From Desulfobacula sp964636495 (lineage in GTDB: Bacteria > Desulfobacterota > Desulfobacteria > Desulfobacterales > Desulfobacteraceae): a stretch of 14,753 nt of DNA. The notes beneath the pieces were generated by a model. It did no database searches and had not been told where the DNA came from. It worked only from the letters and a program-made list of their open reading frames with translations. Shown here one piece after another: positions 8,344 through 14,753 of the stretch. The position numbers and the translations under genes were made by a program. The stretch is from contig CAZWSL010000062.1 of NCBI GenBank assembly GCA_964636495.1, forward strand, positions 1 to 14,753. Reading direction: 5' to 3'. Each line of letters opens with the position of its first letter. Position 1 is the first letter of the stretch.

Positions 8344-9333
8344 TTGAACCTCATGGTCCCAGAGATTATCGGAGATAATTATGATTTAGCTGCTTCTGCT
8401 GAGGATAGAGACAAACTTATAAGAACTACACATCAATTTTGTTTTATAAATGCAGGAACTGCACCGATTCCAAATATATTCATTAGCCTGATCCCACCTT
8501 CAAACCTGTTAATCATCTATGGGCTGGTTTCGGAAACCTCAATACCCCGCCTGTTCTTGGCAGGACTCCTGCCGGGCCTTTTCGTCACAATATTGTTGAT
8601 GATCACTACCTATATTATTGCCCGGAAACGAGGTTATGGTGGTGATGGCCAACGGTTTAGCTGGAGTCCGTTTCTGAAAGCGGCCTGGGATGGTAAATGG
8701 TCTATCGGAGCACCGTTGCTGATATTGGGTGGAATCTATAGTGGGGCCTTCACACCCACAGAAGCCGCTGGTGTCGCGGTATTTTATTCACTTTTTGTCG
8801 GGCTTTTCATCTATCGGGAGCTGACATGGCAGAAAGTTATCGAAGCGCTCCGATTTACTGCACTGTTGACCGGTATCCTGATCATTCTGACACCGACCCT
8901 TGCCTTTGGTCAACTGACAGCATTTTATGATGTGCCCACAGCTGTTCAGGAAGGTATTATGGCGCTTACTCAGAATCCAATTCTGGTAATGTTATTGATT
9001 GGAGTATTTTACATTTTCATCGGCACTTTCATGGAATCGCTGGCCCAGATAGTCCTGTTCACTGCAGTGTTTCTGCCCTTGGTGAAATCACTGGGTGTTG
9101 ATCCGGTTTTGTTTGGAGTCTTTACGGTAATCACCTGCGAGATTGGTTTTTTAACTCCGCCAATGGGGGCTAATCTAAACATTGCAGCACGAATTTCAAG
9201 CGTGTCGATGGAACGGATTTCAGTGGCGGTTTTCCCCTTTATTCTGGCCTACATCATTGGAATGGTCACGCTGATACTGATTCCTGAATTGACCCTGTTT
9301 CTACCTGATTGGGCCTATGGGCCGGCAAAATAA
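8344..9333 (+). pseudogene. TRAP transporter large permease (DctM) C-terminal fragment with unrelated leader
   Basis: From about residue 46 (LIPPSNLLIIYGLVSETS) to the end, the protein matches the C-terminal two thirds of DctM, including AGLLPGL, the GAFTPTEAAGVAVFYSL segment and LTPPMGANLNIA. Full DctM proteins are about 425-430 residues. Roughly the first 150 residues, including several membrane helices, are absent. In their place are about 45 polar residues (EIIGDNYDLAASAEDRDK...) that do not look like a membrane protein and that I do not recognise. The only start for the full frame is TTG at 8344, with no clear ribosome binding site. No DctP binding protein or DctQ small subunit is nearby. 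I read this as a deletion or recombination product, probably non-functional as a transporter. Confidence 0.75.
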
Positions 9334-9356
9334 AAACGAAATATAGGAGTGTACTT

Positions 9357-10955
9357 ATGTTTGACGTGATCCTAAAAGGCGGCACAGTCTATGATGGGAC
9401 AGGAAGCGAAGGCACGGTTAAGGATGTGGCTGTAAAAGATGGACTGATCAGTGATATCGGTGACATTAACAGTGATGACTGTCCTGAAGTCATTGATGTG
9501 TCCGGACTTGTCGTTTCTCCCGGGTTTGTGGATATGCACACCCATTCGGATTTCACACTGATTGCTGACGGCCGTGCGGAAAGCCAGGTACACCAGGGAG
9601 TCACCACAGAGGTTATTGGTCAATGCGGTATGAGTTGTGCACCGGTTGCCTCCCACGAAACAATCCGCAGTATCCCACCCTTGTACACAGATAAAGCAGA
9701 ACATCCCCACTGGCAAGGATTCGGAGAATATTTAGATATCCTTGAAACCGGAGATTTGGGCGTCAATGTAATGGCATTTGTGGGTCATGGTACCATTCAT
9801 CGTGCCATACTGGGGGATGCATTGCGTGCAGGGGACACGGATGAAGTTGCAAAGATGGCTCGTCTGGTGGATCAATGCATGGAAGAGGGTGCAGGCGGTT
9901 TTTCCTCCGGACTTGAATATTTTCCCGGAATCCTGGCCGCACCAGAGCATTTAGTCCCCATGTGCGAGGTGGTTGCAAAGTATGGCAGACTTTACGCCAC
10001 CCATGTCCGTAATCGTGATACCCATTATGATCTGGGGTTTGCAGAAGCCATAGCCACCGCCCGTCAAGCCGGGGTAAAGTTGCAGATCAGCCATATCCAG
10101 CCTAAATTCGGTGCCCCTGATTATGCGATGGAACATACACTGGAGATGATAGAACTGGCGCGTCGGTATGGGGCCGATATTGCTTATGATGTGATCCCCC
10201 ATGACTGGAATCACACATTGATGGCGGCTATCCTGCCTGAATGGGCTCAGGCGGGTGGTATTGATGAGATAATGCAACGACTCACCGACAATGAAATGCG
10301 TGAGAGAATCAAGGCCAATCCGCAACCCATGTGGCTGATCGTTAAAGCCGGTAAATGGAAGGATATCGTTCTTTTAAACGCCACAGAAAATAAGGAGATC
10401 GTTGGAGCAGACTTTGAGGAGATTGGTCGTATGAGAGGCGTTGATCCCTATGATGCAGTACTTGATGTCCTGTTGGAAGAGGGTAAAAGTATGATGAGCT
10501 GCATGTGGTCGTCCCGATCCTTCAAGGACAGCGACATTGATCTTTGTCTTCAGCAACCTGAATGCGCTGTTATCTCAGACACTGCGGCAATTGCCAATGA
10601 TGGCATATTGAAAGATCACATTGGTTCCCTGTCCGGTTACGGATGGGCCGCAAGGTTCCTGCAATACTATGTGCGTGACCGGTCGGTATTAAGCCTGGTC
10701 GATGGAATCACCAAGCTCACTTCACTCCCTGCCGAACGACTGGGGTTGAAGAAACGGGGTAAACTGAAACCTGGTTATTATGCCGATATATGTGTCTTTG
10801 ATCAGACCGGTATCTCCTGCAATGCCACAGCAAAGAATCCACGGCGCTATGCCTCAGGAATTGTTCATGTTTTGGTAAATGGCGAACTCTCTATGCGTGA
10901 CGGGAAACGTACGAACGTTAATGGCGGTCAAGTAGTTCGTTATTTCGATTCTTGA
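9357..10955 (+). CDS. N-acyl-D-amino-acid deacylase (D-aminoacylase), amidohydrolase superfamily
   Basis: This 532-residue zinc amidohydrolase of the D-aminoacylase family hydrolyses N-acyl-D-amino acids to a D-amino acid and a fatty or short acid. Visible family motifs are HTHSD (H61, H63), the Cys-ligand motif GQCGMS (C90), SSGLEYFPG (E187), ATHVRNRD (H216), ISHIQPK (H246) and SDTAAI near the C-terminal end of the barrel, whose Asp is catalytic in this family. Length agrees with the family (about 480-540). The ATG at 9357 follows TAGGAG. An upstream GTG at 9309 would overlap the permease fragment and lacks support. Its D-amino-acid product would suit the DAO-family and racemase-family enzymes encoded upstream. 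Confidence 0.92.
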   Translation: MFDVILKGGTVYDGTGSEGTVKDVAVKDGLISDIGDINSDDCPEVIDVSGLVVSPGFVDMHTHSDFTLIADGRAESQVHQGVTTEVIGQCGMSCAPVASHETIRSIPPLYTDKAEHPHWQGFGEYLDILETGDLGVNVMAFVGHGTIHRAILGDALRAGDTDEVAKMARLVDQCMEEGAGGFSSGLEYFPGILAAPEHLVPMCEVVAKYGRLYATHVRNRDTHYDLGFAEAIATARQAGVKLQISHIQPKFGAPDYAMEHTLEMIELARRYGADIAYDVIPHDWNHTLMAAILPEWAQAGGIDEIMQRLTDNEMRERIKANPQPMWLIVKAGKWKDIVLLNATENKEIVGADFEEIGRMRGVDPYDAVLDVLLEEGKSMMSCMWSSRSFKDSDIDLCLQQPECAVISDTAAIANDGILKDHIGSLSGYGWAARFLQYYVRDRSVLSLVDGITKLTSLPAERLGLKKRGKLKPGYYADICVFDQTGISCNATAKNPRRYASGIVHVLVNGELSMRDGKRTNVNGGQVVRYFDS

Positions 10956-11000
10956 TCCTTCTGCAAAACAAATATATACAGTAGAAAAAAGATCTCATTC

Positions 11001-12620
11001 ATGAAAACACAAAAAACGATTTATACCGGGGGCACTGTTTTTACGATGGACCCTGCTCGACCCAGGGCAGAAGCAGTATTTGTAGAAAACGGACTTATCA
11101 AAGTAGTGGGAGACAAAAAATCCCTGTTGACTATTGCAGATGCAGATACCAAAAGGATAGATTTGGAAGGTGGTTTTCTTGTTCCGGGCTTGATCGAAAC
11201 TCACAACCACCTTTCCCTTTATGCCATGTACATGGAACACTGCTATCTTGGGGGAGGCCGATTTAAAACTATTCAGGAGACCATCAATGGGCTTAGACTC
11301 CATAAGGCTGAACATGAAAAATCAGATTATTTTGTCGGTTACGGCTATGATGATACCTTTACAGATGAACTGCGGCATTTAACAAAAGAAGATCTCGATC
11401 TTGTATCTTTGGACAAGCCTGTGCTTGTTCACCATATGTCTGGCCATGGCGGTTATGTTAACACATGTGCACTTAAACAGTTCGGAATTACCAAAGAGAC
11501 AGAAGATCCGCCAGGAGGAAAGATTGAAAGGGATGAAGAAGGAAATCCAACTGGGAGATTTGAAGAAATGGCCTGGTTTAATCTCACTGGAGAAAAAACG
11601 CCGTTTCCAATGAATCTTGATATAATTGAACGGCTTTTGAAAAAAGCAGTTCAGGATTTCAACAGTTATGGTATTGTTGCAGTCCACGATGCTGCAGTCG
11701 GCATTGGCGGCAATGGCAGCAGTGTTGTTAACGCCTATAAATCACTTGAAGAAAAAGGCGAGTTGAACATAAGAGCATTCATGTCCTGGATGCTCCAGGC
11801 TGATCCTGATTATATTCCGGAACAGATCCATAATCAGGGTATGGGAAAAAGAAAAGCTGTGGTTGGAGGCGTTAAATTTTTTGTGGACGGATCCATTCAG
11901 ATGTGCACGGCTGCTCTTTTGTCACCATATAAAAATAAACCGGATTTTATGGGCGATTTGATTGTATCTGCCGTGGAGTTTGAAGAGACAATTGCCAAAC
12001 ACCATAAAAATGGTGATCACATTTCTGTTCATGCAAACGGGGATGCTGCCATTGAAGCGGCTATTACCGCATTTGAAAAAGCACAGAAAATTAGATTCAG
12101 AAAAAATACACGTCACATGATCATCCATTGCCAGATGGCCAGTGAGGATCATATATCCCGAATGAAAGCAACAGGAATAATCCCCAGTTTTTTTGGAATG
12201 CACATCAATTACTATGGAGATCGTCACAAGGATTTATTTTTAGGAAAAACACGTTCAGCAAGACTTGATCCCTGCGGAGATGCAATTAGGGCAGGCCTGG
12301 ATTTTACCTTGCATACAGATACGCCAGTAATGCCTCCGTGGCTTATGGAATCAATCGGGACAGCAGTGACGCGCAGAACACGAGGTGGGGAAATACTCGG
12401 TCCAGACCAGAGTATCCGGCCCGTGGAAGCCCTTGCCGCCTACACAACCATGGCCGCCAAGTGCTCCTATTCGGAACATCAGAGAGGGGTTATCAGTGTA
12501 GGGAAACTTGCAGATTTCACACTTCTTTCTCAGGATATCACCCGATGTGATCCAGATGAGATTAAGAAAACTCAAATTTTAAAAACGATTCTGGAGAACA
12601 AAATTGTTTTTGAAGCCTGA
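11001..12620 (+). CDS. YtcJ-type metal-dependent amidohydrolase
   Basis: This 539-residue protein belongs to the YtcJ-like branch of the amidohydrolase superfamily. An N-terminal beta-sandwich segment (IYTGGTVFTMDP) leads to the metal motif ETHNH (H68, H70). Next come FVDGSIQ, VHANGDAAIEA, IIHCQMAS and the C-terminal HTDTPVMPPW. The usual Asp before HxH is Glu here (E66). The C-terminal SVGKLADFTLL is the standard sandwich strand return. Substrates of this branch are mostly unknown amides or cyclic ureides. It lies 45 bp after the D-aminoacylase with no terminator between, so the two are probably co-transcribed. The ribosome binding site is weak (AGAAAAAAGA). Confidence 0.88.
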   Translation: MKTQKTIYTGGTVFTMDPARPRAEAVFVENGLIKVVGDKKSLLTIADADTKRIDLEGGFLVPGLIETHNHLSLYAMYMEHCYLGGGRFKTIQETINGLRLHKAEHEKSDYFVGYGYDDTFTDELRHLTKEDLDLVSLDKPVLVHHMSGHGGYVNTCALKQFGITKETEDPPGGKIERDEEGNPTGRFEEMAWFNLTGEKTPFPMNLDIIERLLKKAVQDFNSYGIVAVHDAAVGIGGNGSSVVNAYKSLEEKGELNIRAFMSWMLQADPDYIPEQIHNQGMGKRKAVVGGVKFFVDGSIQMCTAALLSPYKNKPDFMGDLIVSAVEFEETIAKHHKNGDHISVHANGDAAIEAAITAFEKAQKIRFRKNTRHMIIHCQMASEDHISRMKATGIIPSFFGMHINYYGDRHKDLFLGKTRSARLDPCGDAIRAGLDFTLHTDTPVMPPWLMESIGTAVTRRTRGGEILGPDQSIRPVEALAAYTTMAAKCSYSEHQRGVISVGKLADFTLLSQDITRCDPDEIKKTQILKTILENKIVFEA

Positions 12621-12841
12621 TTTTCAAGGAAAATAAGACCCAACAAAAAACCGATTATCAACCAAGTTTTGATAAAGTTGATTTTTGGTATCTTTAAGGG
12701 CTCTGAACTTTGAATACTCAATCTTCGGGATAATTAATCGTAAGTTAGATTGATCTGCCTTGTTTTTCATTCCAAATACCAATAAGAAATGTTATAAAGA
12801 TCATATTCGGGCAAATGTCATTCTAAAAAAAGGGGGAAGAT
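12621..12841 (+). other. AT-rich intergenic region with inverted repeat and weak promoter
   Basis: This 221-bp gap contains TTATCAA-N7-TTGATAA (12655-12661 / 12669-12675), nested in a looser repeat ATCAAC/GTTGAT (12657-12662 / 12678-12683) followed by TTTTT. It could be a weak terminator or an operator. A possible promoter for the Ntn hydrolase is TTCCAA (12770-12775), 17 bp, TATAAA (12793-12798). The -35 match is poor. Nothing coding is seen. Confidence 0.35.
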
Positions 12842-12844
12842 ATC
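12831..12844 (+). promoter_or_regulatory. Strong ribosome binding site preceding an ATC codon
   Basis: AGGGGG (12831-12836) sits 5 bp before an ATC codon at 12842. No ATG, GTG or TTG occurs in this frame between the stop at 12824 and the ATG at 12977. The codons after ATC encode a textbook signal peptide, so this site defines the true or ancestral start of the Ntn hydrolase. ATC may be a rare initiator or a mutated ATG. Confidence 0.65.
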
Positions 12845-13930
12845 AAGAGAAATAGAAAACTATTCTTAATCTTCAACATCTTCCTGATCTATTTAGTACC
12901 CCAGGCCAGTCAAGCATGCACTACTTTCGCTCTTGATCACAATGATCAACACGTAGTTGGAAAAAATTATGACTGGATGGTGGATGATGGACTAATCATT
13001 ATTAATAAACGAGGTATATCAAAAAAAGCAATTTACGTCAAAGAAACCAATGCAGTTCCTGCCACCTGGACTTCAAAATATGGAAGCGTTACTTTTAATC
13101 AACATGGTCGAGAAATGCCCCATGGGGGAATGAATGAAACGGGTTTAGTCGTTCATGCAATGATGCTCCCAGGTACCATCTATCCGAACCCCGATTCACG
13201 TCCAGCAATTTCAAGATTGCAATGGATTCAGTACCAACTCGATAATTTCAGTACAATCAAAGAAATTATCGCAAGTGATTCCATTTTGAGAATTAGTCCC
13301 GGTGGCGGTTCTGGACCTCACTTTTTGTGTATAGATAAACAAGGGGATGCTGTTAGCATTGAATTTATTGATGGTAAATTAGTCTATCACTCAAAAGAAA
13401 CAATGCCGTTTAAAGCCCTTACTAACAGCACATACGGAACATCTGTAGAGTTTTTTAAAACCCATGAAGGAATGGGTAATGAGTTCCCTATGCCTATAGG
13501 TAATGCGTCCAGATCCAGATTCGTTCGTACTGTTAGTATGATTAAACAATATAAATCTAAAACATCAAAACCATTAGTTGACTATGCTTTTGATATTTTG
13601 TCAAACGTTGCGCAAAGTTCCCAGACAAAATGGAGCATGGTTTTTGATATTGAGAGTTCTCGAGTTTATTTTAAATCGTTTTCAAACCCCAAAATGCGAT
13701 ATTTTAATTTTAATTCATTTGATTTATCCTGTGCTTCGGCTGTTAAAATTTTGGATATTAATGCAGAAATAGAAGGCGATGTAACAAATAAATTTCAAGA
13801 TTACAGGCAGCAGACAAATGGTGATCTAATCAGAAATGCATTTAAAAAGAACCCTGCTCTCAGAGGTGTTCCAGAGGAAACATTAAGATATTTAACTATA
13901 TATCCAGAATTCACATATTGTAGACAGTAG
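12842..13930 (+). CDS. Secreted Ntn hydrolase, choloylglycine hydrolase/penicillin V acylase family (possible start-codon loss)
   Basis: Read from ATC at 12842 the product is 362 residues. It has a basic N-terminus (KRNRK), a hydrophobic core (LFLIFNIFLIYLV) and the cleavage site ASQA before C26. Removal of the signal peptide would expose C26 of CTTFALD as the N-terminal nucleophile. The family motif GKNYDW follows (K41, D44; Lys replaces the usual Arg), and later come LTNSTYG and NASRSRFVR, matching the Asn and Arg catalytic positions. Members hydrolyse linear amides such as conjugated bile acids, penicillin V or N-acyl homoserine lactones. The first ATG (12977) would lack the signal and nucleophile, so a call from there is wrong. 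The gene is visibly more AT-rich than the upstream operon and its placement next to mobile debris suggests transfer. Function class is secure; the substrate and whether it is translated are not. Confidence 0.75.
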   Translation: MKRNRKLFLIFNIFLIYLVPQASQACTTFALDHNDQHVVGKNYDWMVDDGLIIINKRGISKKAIYVKETNAVPATWTSKYGSVTFNQHGREMPHGGMNETGLVVHAMMLPGTIYPNPDSRPAISRLQWIQYQLDNFSTIKEIIASDSILRISPGGGSGPHFLCIDKQGDAVSIEFIDGKLVYHSKETMPFKALTNSTYGTSVEFFKTHEGMGNEFPMPIGNASRSRFVRTVSMIKQYKSKTSKPLVDYAFDILSNVAQSSQTKWSMVFDIESSRVYFKSFSNPKMRYFNFNSFDLSCASAVKILDINAEIEGDVTNKFQDYRQQTNGDLIRNAFKKNPALRGVPEETLRYLTIYPEFTYCRQ

Positions 13931-13993
13931 TTTGACTTAAAAAAATTGACTCGAAATGGAAACTCAAGGATTCTTGCATTATCATGACTTCAC

Positions 13994-14019
13994 ATTTTAA
14001 CAGAAAAACTGTTTAAAAT
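13994..14019. terminator. AT-rich inverted repeat, possible bidirectional terminator
   Basis: ATTTTAACAG (13994-14003) and CTGTTTAAAAT (14009-14019) form a hairpin with a five-A loop and one bulged base. It lies after the Ntn hydrolase and contains the stop codon of the minus-strand PD-(D/E)XK remnant. The stem is AT-rich, so it would be weak. Confidence 0.4.
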
Positions 14020-14227
14020 CTCGCAGCAAGAGCTCTTTCAACATTTTTTAAATAATTCGATTTCCCAGTCTCAATTTCAATAGCAATTTTTTATCCTCTT
14101 TATTAACAATTATATCCGGTCTGCCATTCACATAATATTCCTCAATCCGGACATCCAGCCCCAAATCCTTATAATATTTGCTGATCTTATGTTTCCAAAA
14201 CTTGTGAACAACTCCTTCACTCTCATA
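14013..14227 (-). pseudogene. Frameshifted C-terminal fragment of a PD-(D/E)XK domain protein
   Basis: On the minus strand the translation reads ESEGVVHKFWKHKISKYYKD..., then NGRPDIIVNKEDKK, in which the Asp of the PD motif is encoded at 14114-14116. After the A6 run (14087-14092, TTTTTT on the plus strand) the conserved continuation lies in another frame: IAIEIETGKSNYLKNVERAL, ending at a TAA at 14013-14015. Together these give the PD...ExE-type nuclease fold core. One missing A in the run would restore a single frame. Such domains occur at the C-terminus of mobile-element ATPases and helicases; the parent protein cannot be named with certainty. Similarity seems to stop near 14227, where the integrase remnant begins on the other strand. 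Confidence 0.6.
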
Positions 14228-14605
14228 CTTAAAGAAAATAATGTTCGAGAAGGTTTCTTTGAACATGATGAATTGGCAGCGCTATTTGATGAATTATGGC
14301 TAATTAGAAAGACAGCTCGGTATTTTGGTAAATTTGTTTTTGTTAATGCTAAAGGTACTGATCGGATGTATCGGTTTGACAAAGTCTGGAGAACTGCTTG
14401 CAGCAGGGCAGGGGTCCATAGATTGTTTCATGATTTCCGTCGTACCGCTGTAAGGAATATGGTTAGGGCAGGTGTTCCAGAGGGCGTTGCAATGAAAATA
14501 ACAGGCCACAAAACTCGGTCTGTATTTGAACGATATAATATTGTGAATGACAAGGATTTAAGGGAAGCGGCAAAACGTCAATCAGTTTATCTTTCAGGGC
14601 AGTAA
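14228..14605 (+). pseudogene. Tyrosine recombinase (phage-type integrase) remnant with internal deletion
   Basis: The C-terminal catalytic half is recognisable: LFHDFRRT (HxxR box, H81 and R84 counted from an ATG at 14189), ITGHKT (H107) and ERYNI (nucleophile Tyr, Y116). It begins abruptly at LKENNVREGFFEHDE, a segment that in intact relatives precedes the first catalytic Arg (GxRxGE box). Here it runs straight into LAALFDELW, so the box and roughly 70 residues appear to be deleted in frame. The N-terminal arm and core-binding domains are also missing. The frame from 14189 is formally open, but its first 13 residues are antisense to the neighbouring remnant. The position beside the 3' end of tRNA-Phe fits an island integrase. 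Confidence 0.75.
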
Positions 14606-14616
14606 AAAATTTATCA

Positions 14617-14637
14617 TGGGCACAATTTGGGCACAAT
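14617..14637 (+). repeat. Tandem 10-bp direct repeat TGGGCACAAT
   Basis: TGGGCACAAT occurs at 14617-14626 and again at 14628-14637, an 11-bp period (one helical turn). The core TGGGCAC also occurs on the opposite strand in the acceptor end of the adjacent tRNA-Phe (14706-14712). The spacing and position between integrase and tRNA fit arm-type recombinase sites, but this is inference. Confidence 0.5.
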
Positions 14638-14656
14638 GGCGTTTTTAAAGCAAAAA

Positions 14657-14682
14657 AGGTTTTCAAGTAAAACCTGAAAACC
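14657..14682. repeat. Overlapping inverted repeats between integrase remnant and tRNA-Phe
   Basis: AGGTTTT-CAAGT-AAAACCT (14657-14675) is a perfect 7-bp stem. It overlaps a second pair, GGTTTTCA / TGAAAACC (14658-14665 / 14675-14682), of 8 bp. The two stems are mutually exclusive. They could be a terminator for the tRNA or the integrase, or binding sites of the recombination complex. Confidence 0.45.
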
Positions 14683-14703
14683 CTTGCTATTAGCTGTTTG
14701 TCG

Positions 14704-14753
14704 TGGTGCCCAGGGACAGAATTGAACTGCCGACACGGGGATTTTCAGTCCCC
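14704..14753 (-). tRNA. tRNA-Phe (GAA), partial: 3' half, cut by window end
   Basis: On the minus strand the visible part runs from the anticodon arm to the encoded CCA end. The anticodon stem GGGGA/TCCCC (14749-14753 with 14737-14741) encloses the loop CTGAAAA, giving anticodon GAA (Phe). A 5-nt variable region (14732-14736), the T arm GGCAG-TTCAATT-CTGTC (14715-14731, one G-T pair) and the 3' acceptor strand CCTGGGC (14708-14714) follow. Then come discriminator A (14707) and CCA (14704-14706). The 5' half lies beyond the window. The 3' end faces the integrase remnant, the usual arrangement at an attachment site. Confidence 0.93.

Noticed and set aside
9309..9356. Longer D-aminoacylase start at 9309
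   Set aside because: The 16 extra residues overlap the permease fragment and precede the normal family N-terminus; the ribosome binding site points to 9357.
13578..13772. 64-residue plus-strand frame inside the Ntn hydrolase
   Set aside because: Out-of-frame shadow with no motif or ribosome binding site.
12977..13930. ATG at 12977 as start of the Ntn hydrolase
   Set aside because: It has no ribosome binding site and would remove the signal peptide, the catalytic Cys and part of the GKNYDW motif, which are all encoded in frame upstream.
1..14753. Second copy of the tRNA-Phe 3' end (opposite att site) or a CRISPR array
   Set aside because: I looked for the acceptor/T-arm sequence and for regularly spaced repeats and found neither; any distal att copy must lie outside the window.

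Overview
The window looks like a catabolic accessory region of an anaerobic bacterium, most likely a Desulfobacteraceae-type sulfate reducer or relative. This is inferred from the corrinoid methyltransferase gene set, moderate GC content, a candidate sigma-54 promoter and a CCA-encoding tRNA-Phe beside an integrase remnant. No 16S rRNA or ribosomal marker is present, so the taxonomy is tentative.

Bases 311-7252 form one tight plus-strand operon. It encodes an MttB-family methyltransferase without an in-frame amber codon (non-pyrrolysine type), its cognate corrinoid protein, and a pterin-binding MtrH/MtgA-type methyltransferase. These are followed by a hydantoinase/oxoprolinase-type (HyuA-like) ASKHA ATPase, an Asp/Glu/hydantoin racemase-family protein and a DAO-family FAD oxidoreductase. 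The simplest model is uptake and stepwise demethylation of an unidentified quaternary or N-methylated amino-acid-like compound. MttB would pass methyl to the corrinoid protein and the MtgA-like enzyme would pass it on to tetrahydrofolate. The FAD enzyme, racemase and HyuA-like protein would process the rest of the molecule or maintain the cofactor. Upstream (1-310) lie a good -24/-12 sigma-54 promoter and two GGGC-N6-GCCC palindromes exactly 70 bp apart that could be activator sites.

Bases 7425-12620 hold a second plus-strand set. It comprises an EamA/DMT permease with its own sigma-70-like promoter, an N-terminally truncated TRAP large permease (DctM) with a foreign-looking leader, an N-acyl-D-amino-acid deacylase and a YtcJ-type amidohydrolase. 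The theme is again amide and D-amino-acid catabolism.

Bases 12842-13930 encode an AT-rich secreted choloylglycine hydrolase/penicillin V acylase-type Ntn hydrolase. The only start giving a full signal peptide and the catalytic Cys is an ATC codon behind a strong ribosome binding site; the first in-frame ATG (12977) would remove both.

Bases 13931-14753 are mobile-element debris ending in a tRNA gene. A frameshifted minus-strand fragment of a PD-(D/E)XK domain protein abuts, near 14227, a plus-strand tyrosine-recombinase fragment that has lost its N-terminal part and first catalytic Arg. Short repeats lie between this fragment and the 3' end of a partial minus-strand tRNA-Phe(GAA), a classic integration site. 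The window is probably the right-hand end of a decayed island inserted at tRNA-Phe.
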